Below, piece after piece: positions 1-10,384 of a DNA stretch of 64,000 nt. Made by a program: the position numbers and the translations under genes. The first letter of the stretch is position 1; each line of letters opens with the position of its first letter. Source of the DNA: Anniella stebbinsi (Eukaryota > Chordata > Lepidosauria > Squamata > Anniellidae); the NCBI GenBank assembly GCA_029215795.1, contig JARDYH010000002.1, positions 46,422,001 to 46,486,000 of the forward strand, given 5' to 3'. Under the pieces are notes generated by a model. The model saw only the letters and a list, made by a program, of their open reading frames with translations, was not told the origin of the DNA and made no database searches.

Positions 1-1498
1 AAATGTGTTAGGCTATAAATCCTTCACACAGTTACTTCGGAACAAGTCCTATTAGACCCAGTGAATGTTACTTTTGAGTAATACATGACTGGGCTGCTAG
101 CCTAAATCAGGATAGCCCTGCTCTCTGACCTTCAGGGTGGATCATATTTGGGGCAAATGCTACACTTCCAAATCAAGCTGACTTACATTTTACTTTCCCC
201 CACCCCACACACAAGTACAGCAAGTGTACTGATTACAACGACAGACTCTTTATAAACTGTATGTGTGTGCCCACATGCCTGTGCTAAATGGGAGATTTGC
301 AAGGCCGGAAACTGAGTCTCTGAAATTGTCCAGAAAACTATAACCACTTTCCTTCCTATCAGCTCTTTGCCTTTCTCATTCATGAGCTGTAGAAATTTTC
401 CGACCCAGAAGCAAAGCTACATTTTCTTATTATTAGCTGAAGCGGTAGTTACAGAATTAACAGAAACAGACAGTCTGCAGCTACAGAACAGTTGGGGTCC
501 TCACTTGGAAGCCTGCAGATGGCTGTGGGTGGGAAATGCCTCCACTTTCTTAAGGGATGGAGATGGCTCTGGTGTGGTGCACTTGATGTTTTTTTCATAC
601 AGCAACCCCCAACAGGGCTGTCTGTCATAGGCTGCCAGGCGATAGCATAGCCACTTGCCCCCGAGCGTGGGAATGGGAGCGTCCAGCCGTTCACATCTCA
701 GGCATTCCGTTTAACGGAATCAATTAGGCAAGACCAGACCCTCAGACTTCCCCACCCCCTTTCCAATGTTGGTTTGTTGGGGGGGGGAGGGTTGGTCAGG
801 TCTATATATGTCCTAATTATTTCAGTTGGGGATGCCAGAGCAGTTTCCTGGATAGATCTGATCATCCTTAAACAAGAAGAGAAGAGGCGCACACGTGGGT
901 TTTGGCGTAAATGTCACTTTCATTTCCAATGCTAGCGGCAGAATAAGACACAGACTATTTTTTAACATTTTGACAAGGGGGGAGGCAATCTCTTCTCCAT
1001 CACATCTTTCTGCTTCAGTAGCTTCCTCAAGGAAACCCTCTCGGAACAGTGAAGCATCTGTGCTTGCATTTTGAATAGAAGACTGGTTTCCTTTTTTTTT
1101 TTTGGCTACATTTTTAAAAAAACAAAAAACCAGCCATCACCCGCTCCCTGTACACACACAAACACTTTGTGAAACTCCACCAAACGTTCTGTAGACTGAA
1201 ATTTCTAACCTTGCCTTACTCTTCACTTCAAATGTTTGGAGGTATTTTAAAAAAAATACTCTTCTGTTTTTATCCCTTGAAATAACAATGCTGCCAACAA
1301 CACTCCAAAACGTTGAAAGAATATCACAGACAGAGTTTGTCATACTCTGTTAGATGAAGGACACCCCCTTAATTTTTTTAAAAAAAATAGTTGTTAAAAT
1401 TAATTCAAATTCGCACAAGGCCACAGCATCCAAACATATATTTGTCAAGTCTAAATGTTTTATCAAAGTCTTCAGTTCTATACACACCTCCCTAAAAA

Positions 1499-1550
1499 TA
1501 AGTCTCATTGAACTCAATGGGGCTTACTTCAGTGCATAGAATTGCACTGA
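1499..1550. repeat. Fragment of the TTGAACTCAATGGGGCTTAC dispersed repeat (family P)
   Basis: Carries the core CATTGAACTCAATGGGG followed by GCTTACTTC and a decayed ATAGAATTGCACTG end. The same core recurs at least a dozen times in this window, usually bounded by a GGATTGCA motif and often arranged as a short palindrome. Confidence 0.6.
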
Positions 1551-1743
1551 AAAATAATTAGATCAAACCATATAGTATTATCCTCCCTCCCCACAGAACA
1601 TCAAAAACCAAAACCAAAAAGAAAGAAAAAAGCACTTGCACATGCATTTGTTTACCATGACTACCATATCTTCTTTTCAGCGTATGGTTTATTCTTCATC
1701 ATCCTGTGCCTGGTTTCTTGCATGTGTGTGTACATACACATAA

Positions 1744-1770
1744 TACACACACACACACAGACACACACAT
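1744..1770. repeat. (CA)n microsatellite
   Basis: Slightly interrupted CA repeat of about 27 bp. Confidence 0.9.
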
Positions 1771-1940
1771 ATTTGGCACACATATGTCATTGACTTCCCT
1801 GCTTTCTCTCACTTTCTCTCTCATCTTGAGCTGCAGAAACGTGCCAATCAAATAACATTCCTGACACTGCTGGGGCTTTATTGTCCCTTGCTGGAATCTT
1901 TCCTTTCCTTGTGCAGCACGAAGATCATGAAGGAGTTTTT

Positions 1941-1962
1941 ACTTTCGGTTATCTAGCTTTAT
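1941..1962 (-). ncRNA. MIR9-2: Mature miR-9-3p (miR-9*)
   Basis: 22-nt strand on the 3' arm, starting AUAAAGCUAGAUAACC on the minus strand. It pairs with the 5p strand across a loop of about 14 nt. In vertebrates this arm is also functional, for example against CoREST. Confidence 0.95.
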
Positions 1963-1976
1963 GAAGACCAACACAC

Positions 1977-1999
1977 TCATACAGCTAGATAACCAAAGA
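1977..1999 (-). ncRNA. MIR9-2: Mature miR-9-5p
   Basis: 23-nt guide strand on the 5' arm. It begins UCUUUGGUUAUCUAGC when read on the minus strand, and no base differs from the vertebrate consensus as I remember it. Confidence 0.96.
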
Positions 2000-2217
2000 T
2001 AACAACTCACTTCCCTCGAATGATCTGAGGTCGACTTGGGGGTCTTTTCTGCCTTGCTAGAATCCTGATTGTTTCTGCAAACCGAGTTTTCCAAGAACAC
2101 CAACTGTGCCTTAAAATATTCATCCTTTTAACATAATGGTGACCCGCTTCAGTGTGTGGAATTGTGTGTGCTTCTAATACACATCCCATGGAGATCTGTT
2201 GCCTTCAAAGTTTTATT

Positions 2218-2288
2218 CCGAACTTTTATTTTCTCTTTCTCTCTCTTTTCCCCCCCACTCTTTCTTTCTTTCTTTCTCTCCTTTCAGG
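2218..2288. repeat. Pyrimidine-rich tract with (TTTC)n
   Basis: About 70 bases almost entirely T and C on the plus strand, ending CTCCTTTCAG. It resembles a splice acceptor on the strand opposite to the microRNA, but simple-sequence origin explains it equally well. Confidence 0.7.
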
Positions 2289-2809
2289 CCAGTAATTTCA
2301 GGCAGTGATGGAAAACTATTCATCTGTTAATATCGGAAAATAAAACCAGCTATTAAGGTGCATCAAGCTGTTAGGAGTGTGAAGCATCCATCCCTCCATA
2401 GGCCTCTATTTGCATTGTAAATTGCTTCATTCTCAGGAAAGAGTCTTTAGCCTCTATAAAGATGCAAAGCCATCGGCAATTTCCAGCGCAGAAGAAAAAG
2501 GGGAGGGTGGGGGGGATTCCCATTTCAGCAGAAATTGACAAGATGATGATGGTGCTGGTGCTGGTAGTGTGAGGATCCAGTTCTCTCCCTCCTGATCCTT
2601 TTTGGATTATGCATCACAGCGAGGTTTTTTTTGGGGGGGGGGGGGTAAAATAAAAAAATTCTTATCTTAACCAAATGGTGGCAGCAAATATCTTGCGGGA
2701 TTAGGGGGGTGGGGTGAGTTAGGGTAGGGTAGGGAGGAAGCAACCTGGCAGATCCACGATTTCTCAGGATTCCCAGAGCTGGGCATGAGAAGCTGAAGGT
2801 CTTGCTGGC

Positions 2810-2840
2810 TTGCTGCTGTTGCTGTTGCTGCTGCTGCTGC
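2810..2840. repeat. (TGC)n trinucleotide repeat
   Basis: Interrupted TGC repeat. It gives a polyglutamine stretch in a minus-strand ORF and polycysteine on the plus strand; neither ORF looks like a gene. Confidence 0.85.
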
Positions 2841-3037
2841 CCCCGGTCTGAAAGAAGGAGAAAAGGGCTATCATTGGAGGGCTTGCAGTGCCAAAATGTG
2901 GACCAGCCCGGCAAGGTCAGAGGTCCTGGACCGCGGGGGACCAAGGTAATGATGATGTCACGAGATATTTCAAGTACACCCGGTGACTGATATGCATGAA
3001 CGATCAGCAATCTGCCCCCTCCGCGCCATCAGCAAAA

Positions 3038-3084
3038 GCGGCGGCGGCAGCAGCGGCAGCGACGGCGGCGGCGGCGGCAGCAGC
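3038..3084. repeat. (GGC)n-rich simple sequence
   Basis: GGC/AGC trinucleotide run, encoding only Gly/Ser low-complexity sequence in an ORF that has no other support. Confidence 0.8.
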
Positions 3085-3404
3085 GGAAACCATCTCATTC
3101 TCCCAACCAGCACAACATCGCCTTCTCTAGCGCTACCCAGAGGAGAGGGGGCGGGAGAAAATATATATAAATATATATATAATCAACCCGCGGCCTCATA
3201 CCTTCCTCGTTGCTACCGCAGATCGCTCTAATATCCAAAGACTGGAAGGAATCTCTCTCTAAGGACAGATAAAGGCGTTTCTGGGGGGGGGGGGTGTGCT
3301 GAGAGCGGCGTTGGAGTGATGTGGGGGGGAGGGAGAAGAGAAGCGAAGCGTCTTTCTTTGCCTGCGTTTCTCTTCTGGCAGACTGCAGGGGCTGTGCAGG
3401 GGGA

Positions 3405-3475
<71 letters not shown>
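3405..3475. repeat. Compound (TC)n(TG)n microsatellite
   Basis: About 22 bp of TC followed by about 49 bp of uninterrupted TG. Confidence 0.95.
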
Positions 3476-3478
<3 letters not shown>

Positions 3479-4092
3479 GGAGGCACCCGTGTGGCTCTCG
3501 CTTAAAGCAAGCAGGGCCTTGCTTCGCGGGACCTGGGAATCACAGCGCTGCCTTCCGCAGCGAGTTCAGGTGCGGTGGCCCTGGACCGGCGCCCTCCTGC
3601 CTGCCTCGCGCTTTCTCAATGGCTTCACTTCTCACACCGGCTCTGCCGGGCTTTCACGAGCCTCCTCCTTGCACCATGGCGATTGTGCAAGCATCGCGGG
3701 TCGCTGGGTGTTTTACTGGGGATGCTGCAAGCGGCAGGGCTCTTTCAGCCTCCCTGGCTCGCTCCCTCTCCCTTTCTTAGCTCTTCCCTGCCTCTCTCCC
3801 CCCCCCCCCTCTTCACACATACACGCTTCTCTCGTCTTTCTCTGCCCCCCCCACCTTAGAATGCAACGCAGGTAAACATGCGGCATTCTTTTTTCTCCTT
3901 TTTAGATCTCCCTTTCATTTGAAGATAACAATTAATTTTAAGAAATGGACTCTCGGTGGGATCTCCAAACTTCCTACCTATCCTAAAGCAACCCATGCTG
4001 TGCCCATGATAATACTCAGGGAACTGGCCAAAGAGCTATTCTATCCTGAGAGATTCGAAATACGTTTTGTACAGTCTTAGGATTCACTTTTT

Positions 4093-4121
4093 TCATTACA
4101 CACACACACACACACACACAC
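4093..4121. repeat. (CA)n microsatellite
   Basis: Clean CA dinucleotide repeat of about 28 bp. Confidence 0.9.
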
Positions 4122-7100
4122 CTCCAGCCTCCAAAAGGTGAAAGTGTGTGAGGGGGAGGGGGAACACATCACCCTGTGAATTATTTAGCAGTGTGTTTTG
4201 GAAAGCATTTTTCCCAATGCAAAGTGCAAACATTAAGGCCTCTCTTGGTTATATGGGAAACAATGTATCTTATGGCGGAGACCTGCAATATTTACTGTTC
4301 AAATTAATAAATGCACTTCAAGGTCTCGTCCATGTTGCAGTTTATAAAAGACGCATATTTAAAAAATCAGCAGAGCTATGCCTTTTCTACAGTCATAAAG
4401 AAGTCAGAAGTCGTGCTGCTGCCACCCTTTTTAGGGGTTAAATAATAGAGACTACACAATACTGTTCAATAAGGTATATGGTTCAAGAACGTTTAGAGGA
4501 TATCCTTTAGAATGAATTTAAATATGCACATCCCCCCACACCTTCATATATCTGCGTAGGTTAGCATTTTTTTCCTTTAGATATATAAAAATGCTAACTT
4601 CATATATATACCTAGCTATATATCACAACGAGCCATCTGCACCATATTGTCATGTTTACATGATACTTATGTGTTTGCCTGTGTATACATAGGTATCTAT
4701 CTACAGCCCCCATAGGACTGCAAAGCAATCCCACAATAAAGGGTCTTGTGTGGGGAGAGAGACATGGGGTATTTCAAATGTTACTATATATTTTTTAAAA
4801 ATCAAAATACTGGCTAAATATGAATTTTGTCCTATATACAGGCAAAAGAAAAGTAGAATGAAGTCATGGCAAAACAAAATCCTCTATTGATTGATTAAAA
4901 TGCTGTCTACCTTGAAGTTACCTATACACATTCCAAATATGCCAAACAATACCTTCACAACTGACAATGTAATCAAACCACAGCTATTTTTATTAAGCAC
5001 CCTTCCTATATTGTTAATTATGCATAATGAAATGCCATGCCCTGAGATAAACCTGGCTTATGCCATCCGTGCCATGTTTTATAAAACTACATAGCATGGC
5101 CATGCCTGTGTTTTTTCCATATCCAGAACAAAATGGTGAGGATTCCTATGTACAGACAGCATGCTGCTCCTTTACCATCTAATACTACATAGGTACTACA
5201 GGGGCTTTCATGAGCTGGGCAGCGATATGTGTGGACACATGCTCATTCTGATACCATGTAGAAGCCTAATGAGCTTCTCTCAATTGGCAGATACACAGAA
5301 CAAAGTCCCCTCCACCCCTTTATTTTGCAATAGCTAGAGGCAGCAGTGCGAGTGATCGAGCATGTATTACACAGACCAGGCTTGTGAGCTGATGCATTAA
5401 AATCAGAGACAAGAACATCCAGATAACATGTGGCTATATGTGCTTCCTAGGTTTTTATGTTTACATAGGTACAGCATACATATTGGCATATACACATGTG
5501 TGTATGCACACTTGAATGCATTTGACATAATAGCATGACTTGCTGTTTTCTGATCCATTGATCAAACTACTGCTACTATTCAACTCTTGTACCCTAAAAA
5601 GGGCTTGAATTGTTTCAAGACCATGTTTTTGTGTTTGAAGCTTTGTTCTAAAAACTATTTCCTACCACTGTTGATCAAGAAATGTAACTTATACACCTGT
5701 GCCATTCTGCAGATCGATAGCCTCCGGAACCCCATGATGTGAAAACAGCTAATGTCACAATTATGACCTTGCTGATCATTAGCAACAGAAAGAATAACAT
5801 TTCTTACTTCTAACTTGGTTTGCAGGGGGTCTAGAAAACCTGCATATTTCCACTGGCACCCTAATCCTAAGCATATCTGCGTGGAAGTTAGTCAGGATCT
5901 TTCAGTGGGATTTCCAAGTAAGTATGTTTATGACTAAGGTGTAAATTCAGTATAGGAAACGCTTGATTTCTCTGAATGTGACAGTGCCTAAGTATACTCG
6001 CTTCCTCTATGCTTGCTTCATAATAGTCTATGTGGGGAGGCAGCCCCATTAAAGGAAAGTACTGCTAATCTAGGTTTCCCAGATCAACTGCTCACACCAC
6101 CATATTGCTGGGTTTTGTTTTGTTTTTCATTTTAGGTATTTCTAGTAAGCATAACCTTCTTTTACAGATTAAAAAAATATGTCTTTCGCCGAGACTGGTG
6201 GCCACTCCATTTAAATACAGTCTGCATTGGGGAAAGATTCTGTATCCTAACAATCACTACTACACTTTCCTGTTCATCTCTCTAATAAAATTCCATTAAT
6301 GGCCTTTGGATTTGGATGTGATTGCCATGCTTGTTTTCTAATCTCTTTATAGGTCTCCAGATGGTTGTGACGTAAAGGCAAAGCATCCTGCAAGGGTTCC
6401 TCTGGAATAAACAAGCCCTGTTCACCAGGGAGTGGATCGTGTCTGCTCCTTCTCCTCCTCCTCCTCCTGAGAACCACAATTCTGTTTTCAGGGCAATCTC
6501 TTCTAGCTTCAGTAGCATGGCTGGGCTGGGGTGTGGATGTAAGAAGCCCTACCTAGACTCCCATTAAAGTGTACTCATAATTATGGGACTGAAGGACATT
6601 CTACCCCCACTCCCTATCCCTCAGCAGGCTCATATATAATTCTCTTAGATGTAAACAACAGTCCCTGACAATCCCTGTGTAAAAGCCATAAAATTACATG
6701 TATTTACATATCACAAGAAGGCTCATTGTGTCTGTCTTGCTTTTTAATAAAATTCTGTTATTTCTTTTTGTGCCTACTGTTTCTTCTGCAAGCAATATGC
6801 AGATCCATATTCCTGCATTACTGTCACACGTAATAGCTAAAACATAAAATATATAACAGACTGAAAACATTATACAATAGTTGTCATACTAGACATTTGG
6901 AAAACATTTCTAAAAAACAAAAAAAAATGCAATTTTTGTAGCAGCTGTTATTAATTACGTAACCTATGTACATATATATACATTGGTCCCTGCCCCCCAA
7001 TTACCTTTTTGTGTGATTTTCGCTTCGTATGATTCTCCCTGGATCTTTGGCTCTGAAAATAGACCAAAAAGAGAGAAGCAATGATCATTTAAAAATATTT

Positions 7101-7199
7101 GCACACATTTATGTTTCTTTAAGGAAAAATCTCAGTTTACAATGTGCATCCAAGAAAACATCCACAATAACAATAAGAATAAATAATCAGCCAGCCCAT

Positions 7200-7388
7200 C
7201 TACTGTAACTGGGCACAATCTACTGGGAAGCTCTGCACAACCCCAGTGGAGATGGCTGAGCTGCGCAAGAACATTTCCCTGATGCTTTGGAATGGCTGTA
7301 GCTCATTTCCATTGAAGTTATGCAGGAGAACTTCCCAGCTAATTATGCCCATGGCTACCAACAGCATAACTAAAATAGTTGCTGGCAT
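7200..7388 (-). other. Possible small ORF with a hydrophobic N-terminus (unproven)
   Basis: On the same strand as miR-9-2, an ATG at 7388 opens a 62-codon frame starting MPATILVMLLVAMGIISWEV, which resembles a signal peptide or anchor, followed by a polar tail. An upstream in-frame ATG at 7406 adds six residues. I do not recognise it, the Kozak contexts are ordinary, and ORFs of this size are common by chance. It is listed only because it lies within the inferred host transcript. Confidence 0.12.
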
Positions 7389-8075
7389 TTTCTTAAGGTG
7401 ATCCATCCAATATGTTGTGCAGGAAAACAGAGACAGTGGGAGGGGTGTATGTGTTATGTTCTGGCATCTGAATGGTTAAATGTTTCATTTGAAATATAAC
7501 TAGATTCCTCTGTAACAAACTGGGATAGAAAACCTGGAATCTGAGTAAGATGAGGCCTATTTTTTTTCTAACTGAGAATATTATAAGAATAGGTTGATTT
7601 GTGGGGTGGGAGGCTGGGAAGGCCAAGGCTTCTCTATTTACATGCTGTAGGGCTGCCAGACTCCAGTTCCTTAATAGAGGTCGAGGCTCCACCTAGCCTC
7701 CACTTTCAAAATATGCAAAACGCTTTCACTGAGGGTTTTTCCAAGTCTTGTGAATTCATCTCATTGCTGGCTTTATGTAACTGTTTGGTTATACACAAAC
7801 ATAGGCTTGCCACAAATTTACTATAGCAGGACTTGTGCATGTATTTTCTCCATCTTTGAAATGCAACCTGCTTGTCTTCTTTGCATCACAGGATTGTGTT
7901 AAAATTAAATTAGCCCGGCACACAGAAAAAGGATAATTATTAATAGTAGTAATAACAACACTACCATGTTTAAAAACAAAACAAACAAACAAAGCAACCG
8001 TGTTTTCTACAGTAAGAGCATTATTTGGTCTTTCCCCTGAACGCTGGGATACTTTCTTCAGCCTCCTCTCCCACT

Positions 8076-8101
8076 TTATTTATTTATTTATTTGTTTATT
8101 T
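8076..8101. repeat. (TTTA)n microsatellite
   Basis: Short TTTA tetranucleotide run ending TTTGTTTATTTG. Confidence 0.85.
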
Positions 8102-8519
8102 GAAAGAGAGCCCTATTGCATAAATGCATTATTCTGAATTTTGCTTCCTGCCTGAACTCGCTGTTTGGACGCGCTTATGATGAGTACTATTCACGGTGGG
8201 AGGAGACAACGTGGAGGGAAATTACACAGGCCTTTTTGGGGTCGGCCTCAGCAGCAACCTGTTCAACAGCCTTCAATACTTGGAAGGCCCTAAGGCCCTT
8301 GACAGCCCCCTTAAGCCGAGCAGTTCGGGAGTTTAGGCCAATTTAGAACCCAACGGGAGCTGAGCTGACTTAAATCCAACGACCCTCCCTCCCACACACG
8401 CACCCCAATGCAAAATCGGCTTAACTGACTTCCGCATAGAGCTGTTAGAAACTCTTTCGAGCTGTCAGGGTACTTGAAAGAGCCTCGCAGGCATCCCCGA
8501 ACCAACAACCCGAGGGTCT

Positions 8520-8690
8520 TATTCAGAGCTCATAAAATCAATGGGAACGTTGTCACCAGCTTCAGCGGGAGGTGGCGGGCGACTGCACCTCCGAAGCTGC
8601 ATGCAAAAGCAAACGCTGCGAACAATGCCAAGGTAAACAGATCGACCGGCACGTCGGCGACAAATGCACGTTGCCATATATTTACTCCCA
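8520..8690. promoter_or_regulatory. Small CpG-containing block
   Basis: A short GC-richer segment with several CpGs (around GGCGGGCGACTG and GGCACGTCGGCG) in otherwise AT-rich DNA. A candidate regulatory element by composition only. Confidence 0.2.
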
Positions 8691-8893
8691 CCACCACCTT
8701 TTTTCTTTTCTTTTTTTGCTTGAGTGGCTCTCTGGTTCCCAGCCTGCATTGCTAGGATGCCCAAATTGGGAATTATTTACATATTAGAATATATATATAT
8801 ATATATTCTCACCAATGATGCCTATTGTAAGGTACAGAAAGGACTGCTTTCTCCGGCTGAAATTGCTACCCCTATTATCACTATCATTACCAC

Positions 8894-8926
8894 CAATAAT
8901 AATAATAATAATAATAATTAATAATA
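8894..8926. repeat. (AAT)n microsatellite
   Basis: Run of AAT trinucleotides with one slip. Confidence 0.9.
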
Positions 8927-10342
8927 GCTCTCTTTCCCCCAGTTTAAATATTCCTACAAATATACACTTTAACTGTTAGCTTATACTTAAAAGTCAAAAC
9001 CAAGGTGGTAAAAAAATAGCTGATAAATCTAAACGCCTGGATCCAGAGGATATTATGGGGGACAGTAAGAATCCCTTCCACCCTTCTTTGAAATAAATAA
9101 GCAAATAACAGAGTTGTATTTTAGTCGTATACTTTTCCTCCCAATCGTTCACCATTACTTCACCCCCATTTGCTGTCAATACGTGTGCTAATTAATAAGT
9201 CCCCACCTCCCTGGTAAGTGTTTGCAAGGCCAACAGGTTTCGCATCACGCGTCCGAAATCATCTGTTTGCCATCAGAAGCTCTCAGGTTAACTCGTAAAA
9301 CTCCCAACACCTGTTAATCAAGACTTCCTCCCAGTCTCCAGTGGTACTAAAAGGGAGTTCTAACAATGCAGCTTGTTCTATGAAGCAGCGCTCTCGCTCT
9401 CCCTCTCCCGCCCTGAACCTGACACAGACACCGGTGGAGTTCACGTTCAGAGGGAGACATTTCTCACGACTCAGAGAGGCGCAGTTGTAGCAAGAAGTTC
9501 TCACCAAGTCCACACTTTCTCTGTATTCCTCTCCTCATTCTTCCTACTCCCCCACATTGAGTTTATATAGAACCCTGGCCCTAAGAAGCTGACAGACGTA
9601 CTTACTTTTCCCAGTGTCTTCTCATTCCAAAAAAGGAGTCACACACAGAGACGGGGGACCGCGGAGGGAGAAAGCGAAAGAAGGGGAAAAGAAAGAAGTG
9701 AAAGGTGTGATCCCGGATCTAGGTGGATGTTGTGGAATCTTCGGCAGAAGACAGGGATCCCGTGGTCAAAACCTCTTTATAAAAGGCACCGAGAGCAGTT
9801 TAGTCTCCCAAGATTTGGATCATCTCTTTTCCTCCTATTTTATAACTGGCCGTTTTAGTTCCATCGTGCAGCATTTGCAGGACTGATTCTAAAATGGGTC
9901 CTTCTGTCCAGCAAAAAATAAAGAAGGAATTTCGGCAAACATTTTCCACCCCCCATTACGGCTTCCACAAAGCGCCAGAGTAGAAAGTGAAGTCTTGTGT
10001 GAGAGGCTCTCTGCAAGTTTTTTTTTGGAGGGGGGGTGGAGGGGGGGTTGGCCGAGGTCTAGCCCAACCCTCTCTGGTAAGGAGGACGTGCTCTGAAATT
10101 CAACCAGTTCCCTCAACGCTTTTGTTGCTCACGAACTGAAGCCCTATTGTTCGTCCATTGCCACGGTCTTTTTCAATTCCTGCTATACGTTATGCGTTGC
10201 CAGAGATAATGAATTTGCACCAAACCCTCTCCCAGTCCTCTTCTGACAGACGGAACAAATTTGAAATGTCTAGCCTAAACGGGAGCAATGGCTACATTTC
10301 CCTATGGTAGAAGAGGGGAAAGATGCATTTTGCCAAGGATGT

Positions 10343-10384
10343 CCTTCCTTCCTTCCTTCCTTCCTTCCTTCCTTCCTTCCTTTT
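10343..10384. repeat. (CTTC)n microsatellite
   Basis: About ten uninterrupted CTTC tetranucleotides, giving Pro-Ser-Phe-Leu periodic ORFs that are artefacts. Confidence 0.95.

Larger units (their letters stand above)
1..1927. other. Noncoding DNA downstream of miR-9-2
   Basis: No supportable exon. Short ORFs here are random. The stretch holds one old squamate repeat fragment (1499-1550) and a CA microsatellite (1744-1770). It may be intron or exon of the microRNA host transcript. Confidence 0.5.
1928..2014 (-). ncRNA. MIR9-2: miR-9 precursor, MIR9-2 paralogue
   Basis: On the minus strand these 87 bases form a miR-9 hairpin. The 5' arm carries mature miR-9-5p with the vertebrate sequence (1977-1999, seed CUUUGGU). 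The 3' arm carries miR-9-3p (1941-1962). The flanks and loop match human mir-9-2 rather than mir-9-1 or mir-9-3: from memory only two of 87 positions differ, one in the 5' flank (GTGAG for GCGAG) and one in the loop (GTGTGTTGG for GTGTATTGG). miR-9 is a conserved neural microRNA acting in RISC on targets such as REST, HES1 and NR2E1 mRNAs in neural progenitors. It should be processed by Drosha and Dicer from the host lncRNA. The identification is very secure; the paralogue call rests on the flanks and loop. Confidence 0.97.
2015..2980. other. Noncoding flank upstream of miR-9-2
   Basis: No supportable exon. It contains a pyrimidine-rich tract (2218-2288), a poly-G run near 2630-2646 and a TGC repeat (2810-2840). 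Being immediately upstream on the transcribed strand, it is probably part of the primary transcript. Confidence 0.4.
2985..3740 (-). promoter_or_regulatory. CpG/GGC-rich block about 1 kb upstream of miR-9-2, candidate proximal promoter
   Basis: The segment has a GGC/AGC repeat (3038-3084), a TATATAAATA-type AT segment (3160-3181), many CpGs in 3480-3720 and a large TC/TG microsatellite. Read on the minus strand there is a donor-like AGGAAG|GTATGA whose exon side ends at 3202. The position, roughly 1-1.7 kb upstream of the hairpin, would suit a proximal promoter or short first exon of a primary miR-9-2 transcript. This is inference from base composition and one splice-like site. Confidence 0.35.
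3741..8500. other. Noncoding unique DNA, host intron or intergenic
   Basis: No exon can be supported over 4.7 kb. There are short CA (4093-4121), CTC (6447-6470) and TTTA (8076-8101) repeats and one decayed P-family fragment near 5860-5935. Otherwise it is AT-rich unique sequence. Segments such as 4250-4400 and 5700-5790 look non-repetitive and could be conserved noncoding elements, which only an alignment could show. Confidence 0.45.

Noticed and set aside
2270..2290. Excellent plus-strand splice-acceptor-like sequence CTCCTTTCAG|GCC
   Set aside because: It belongs to a TTTC simple repeat on the strand opposite to miR-9-2, with no exon-like sequence after it.
2718..2735. Telomere-like TTAGGGTAGGGTAGGG
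   Set aside because: Too short and irregular to be an interstitial telomere array.
2525..3010. 161-codon minus-strand ORF with polyglutamine
   Set aside because: It is built around TGC, poly-C/G and GAT-type simple sequence, with no conserved domain and no consistent codon character.
3321..3875. 184-codon plus-strand ORF
   Set aside because: It crosses the TC/TG microsatellite and is low-complexity; CpG-rich DNA naturally lacks stop codons.
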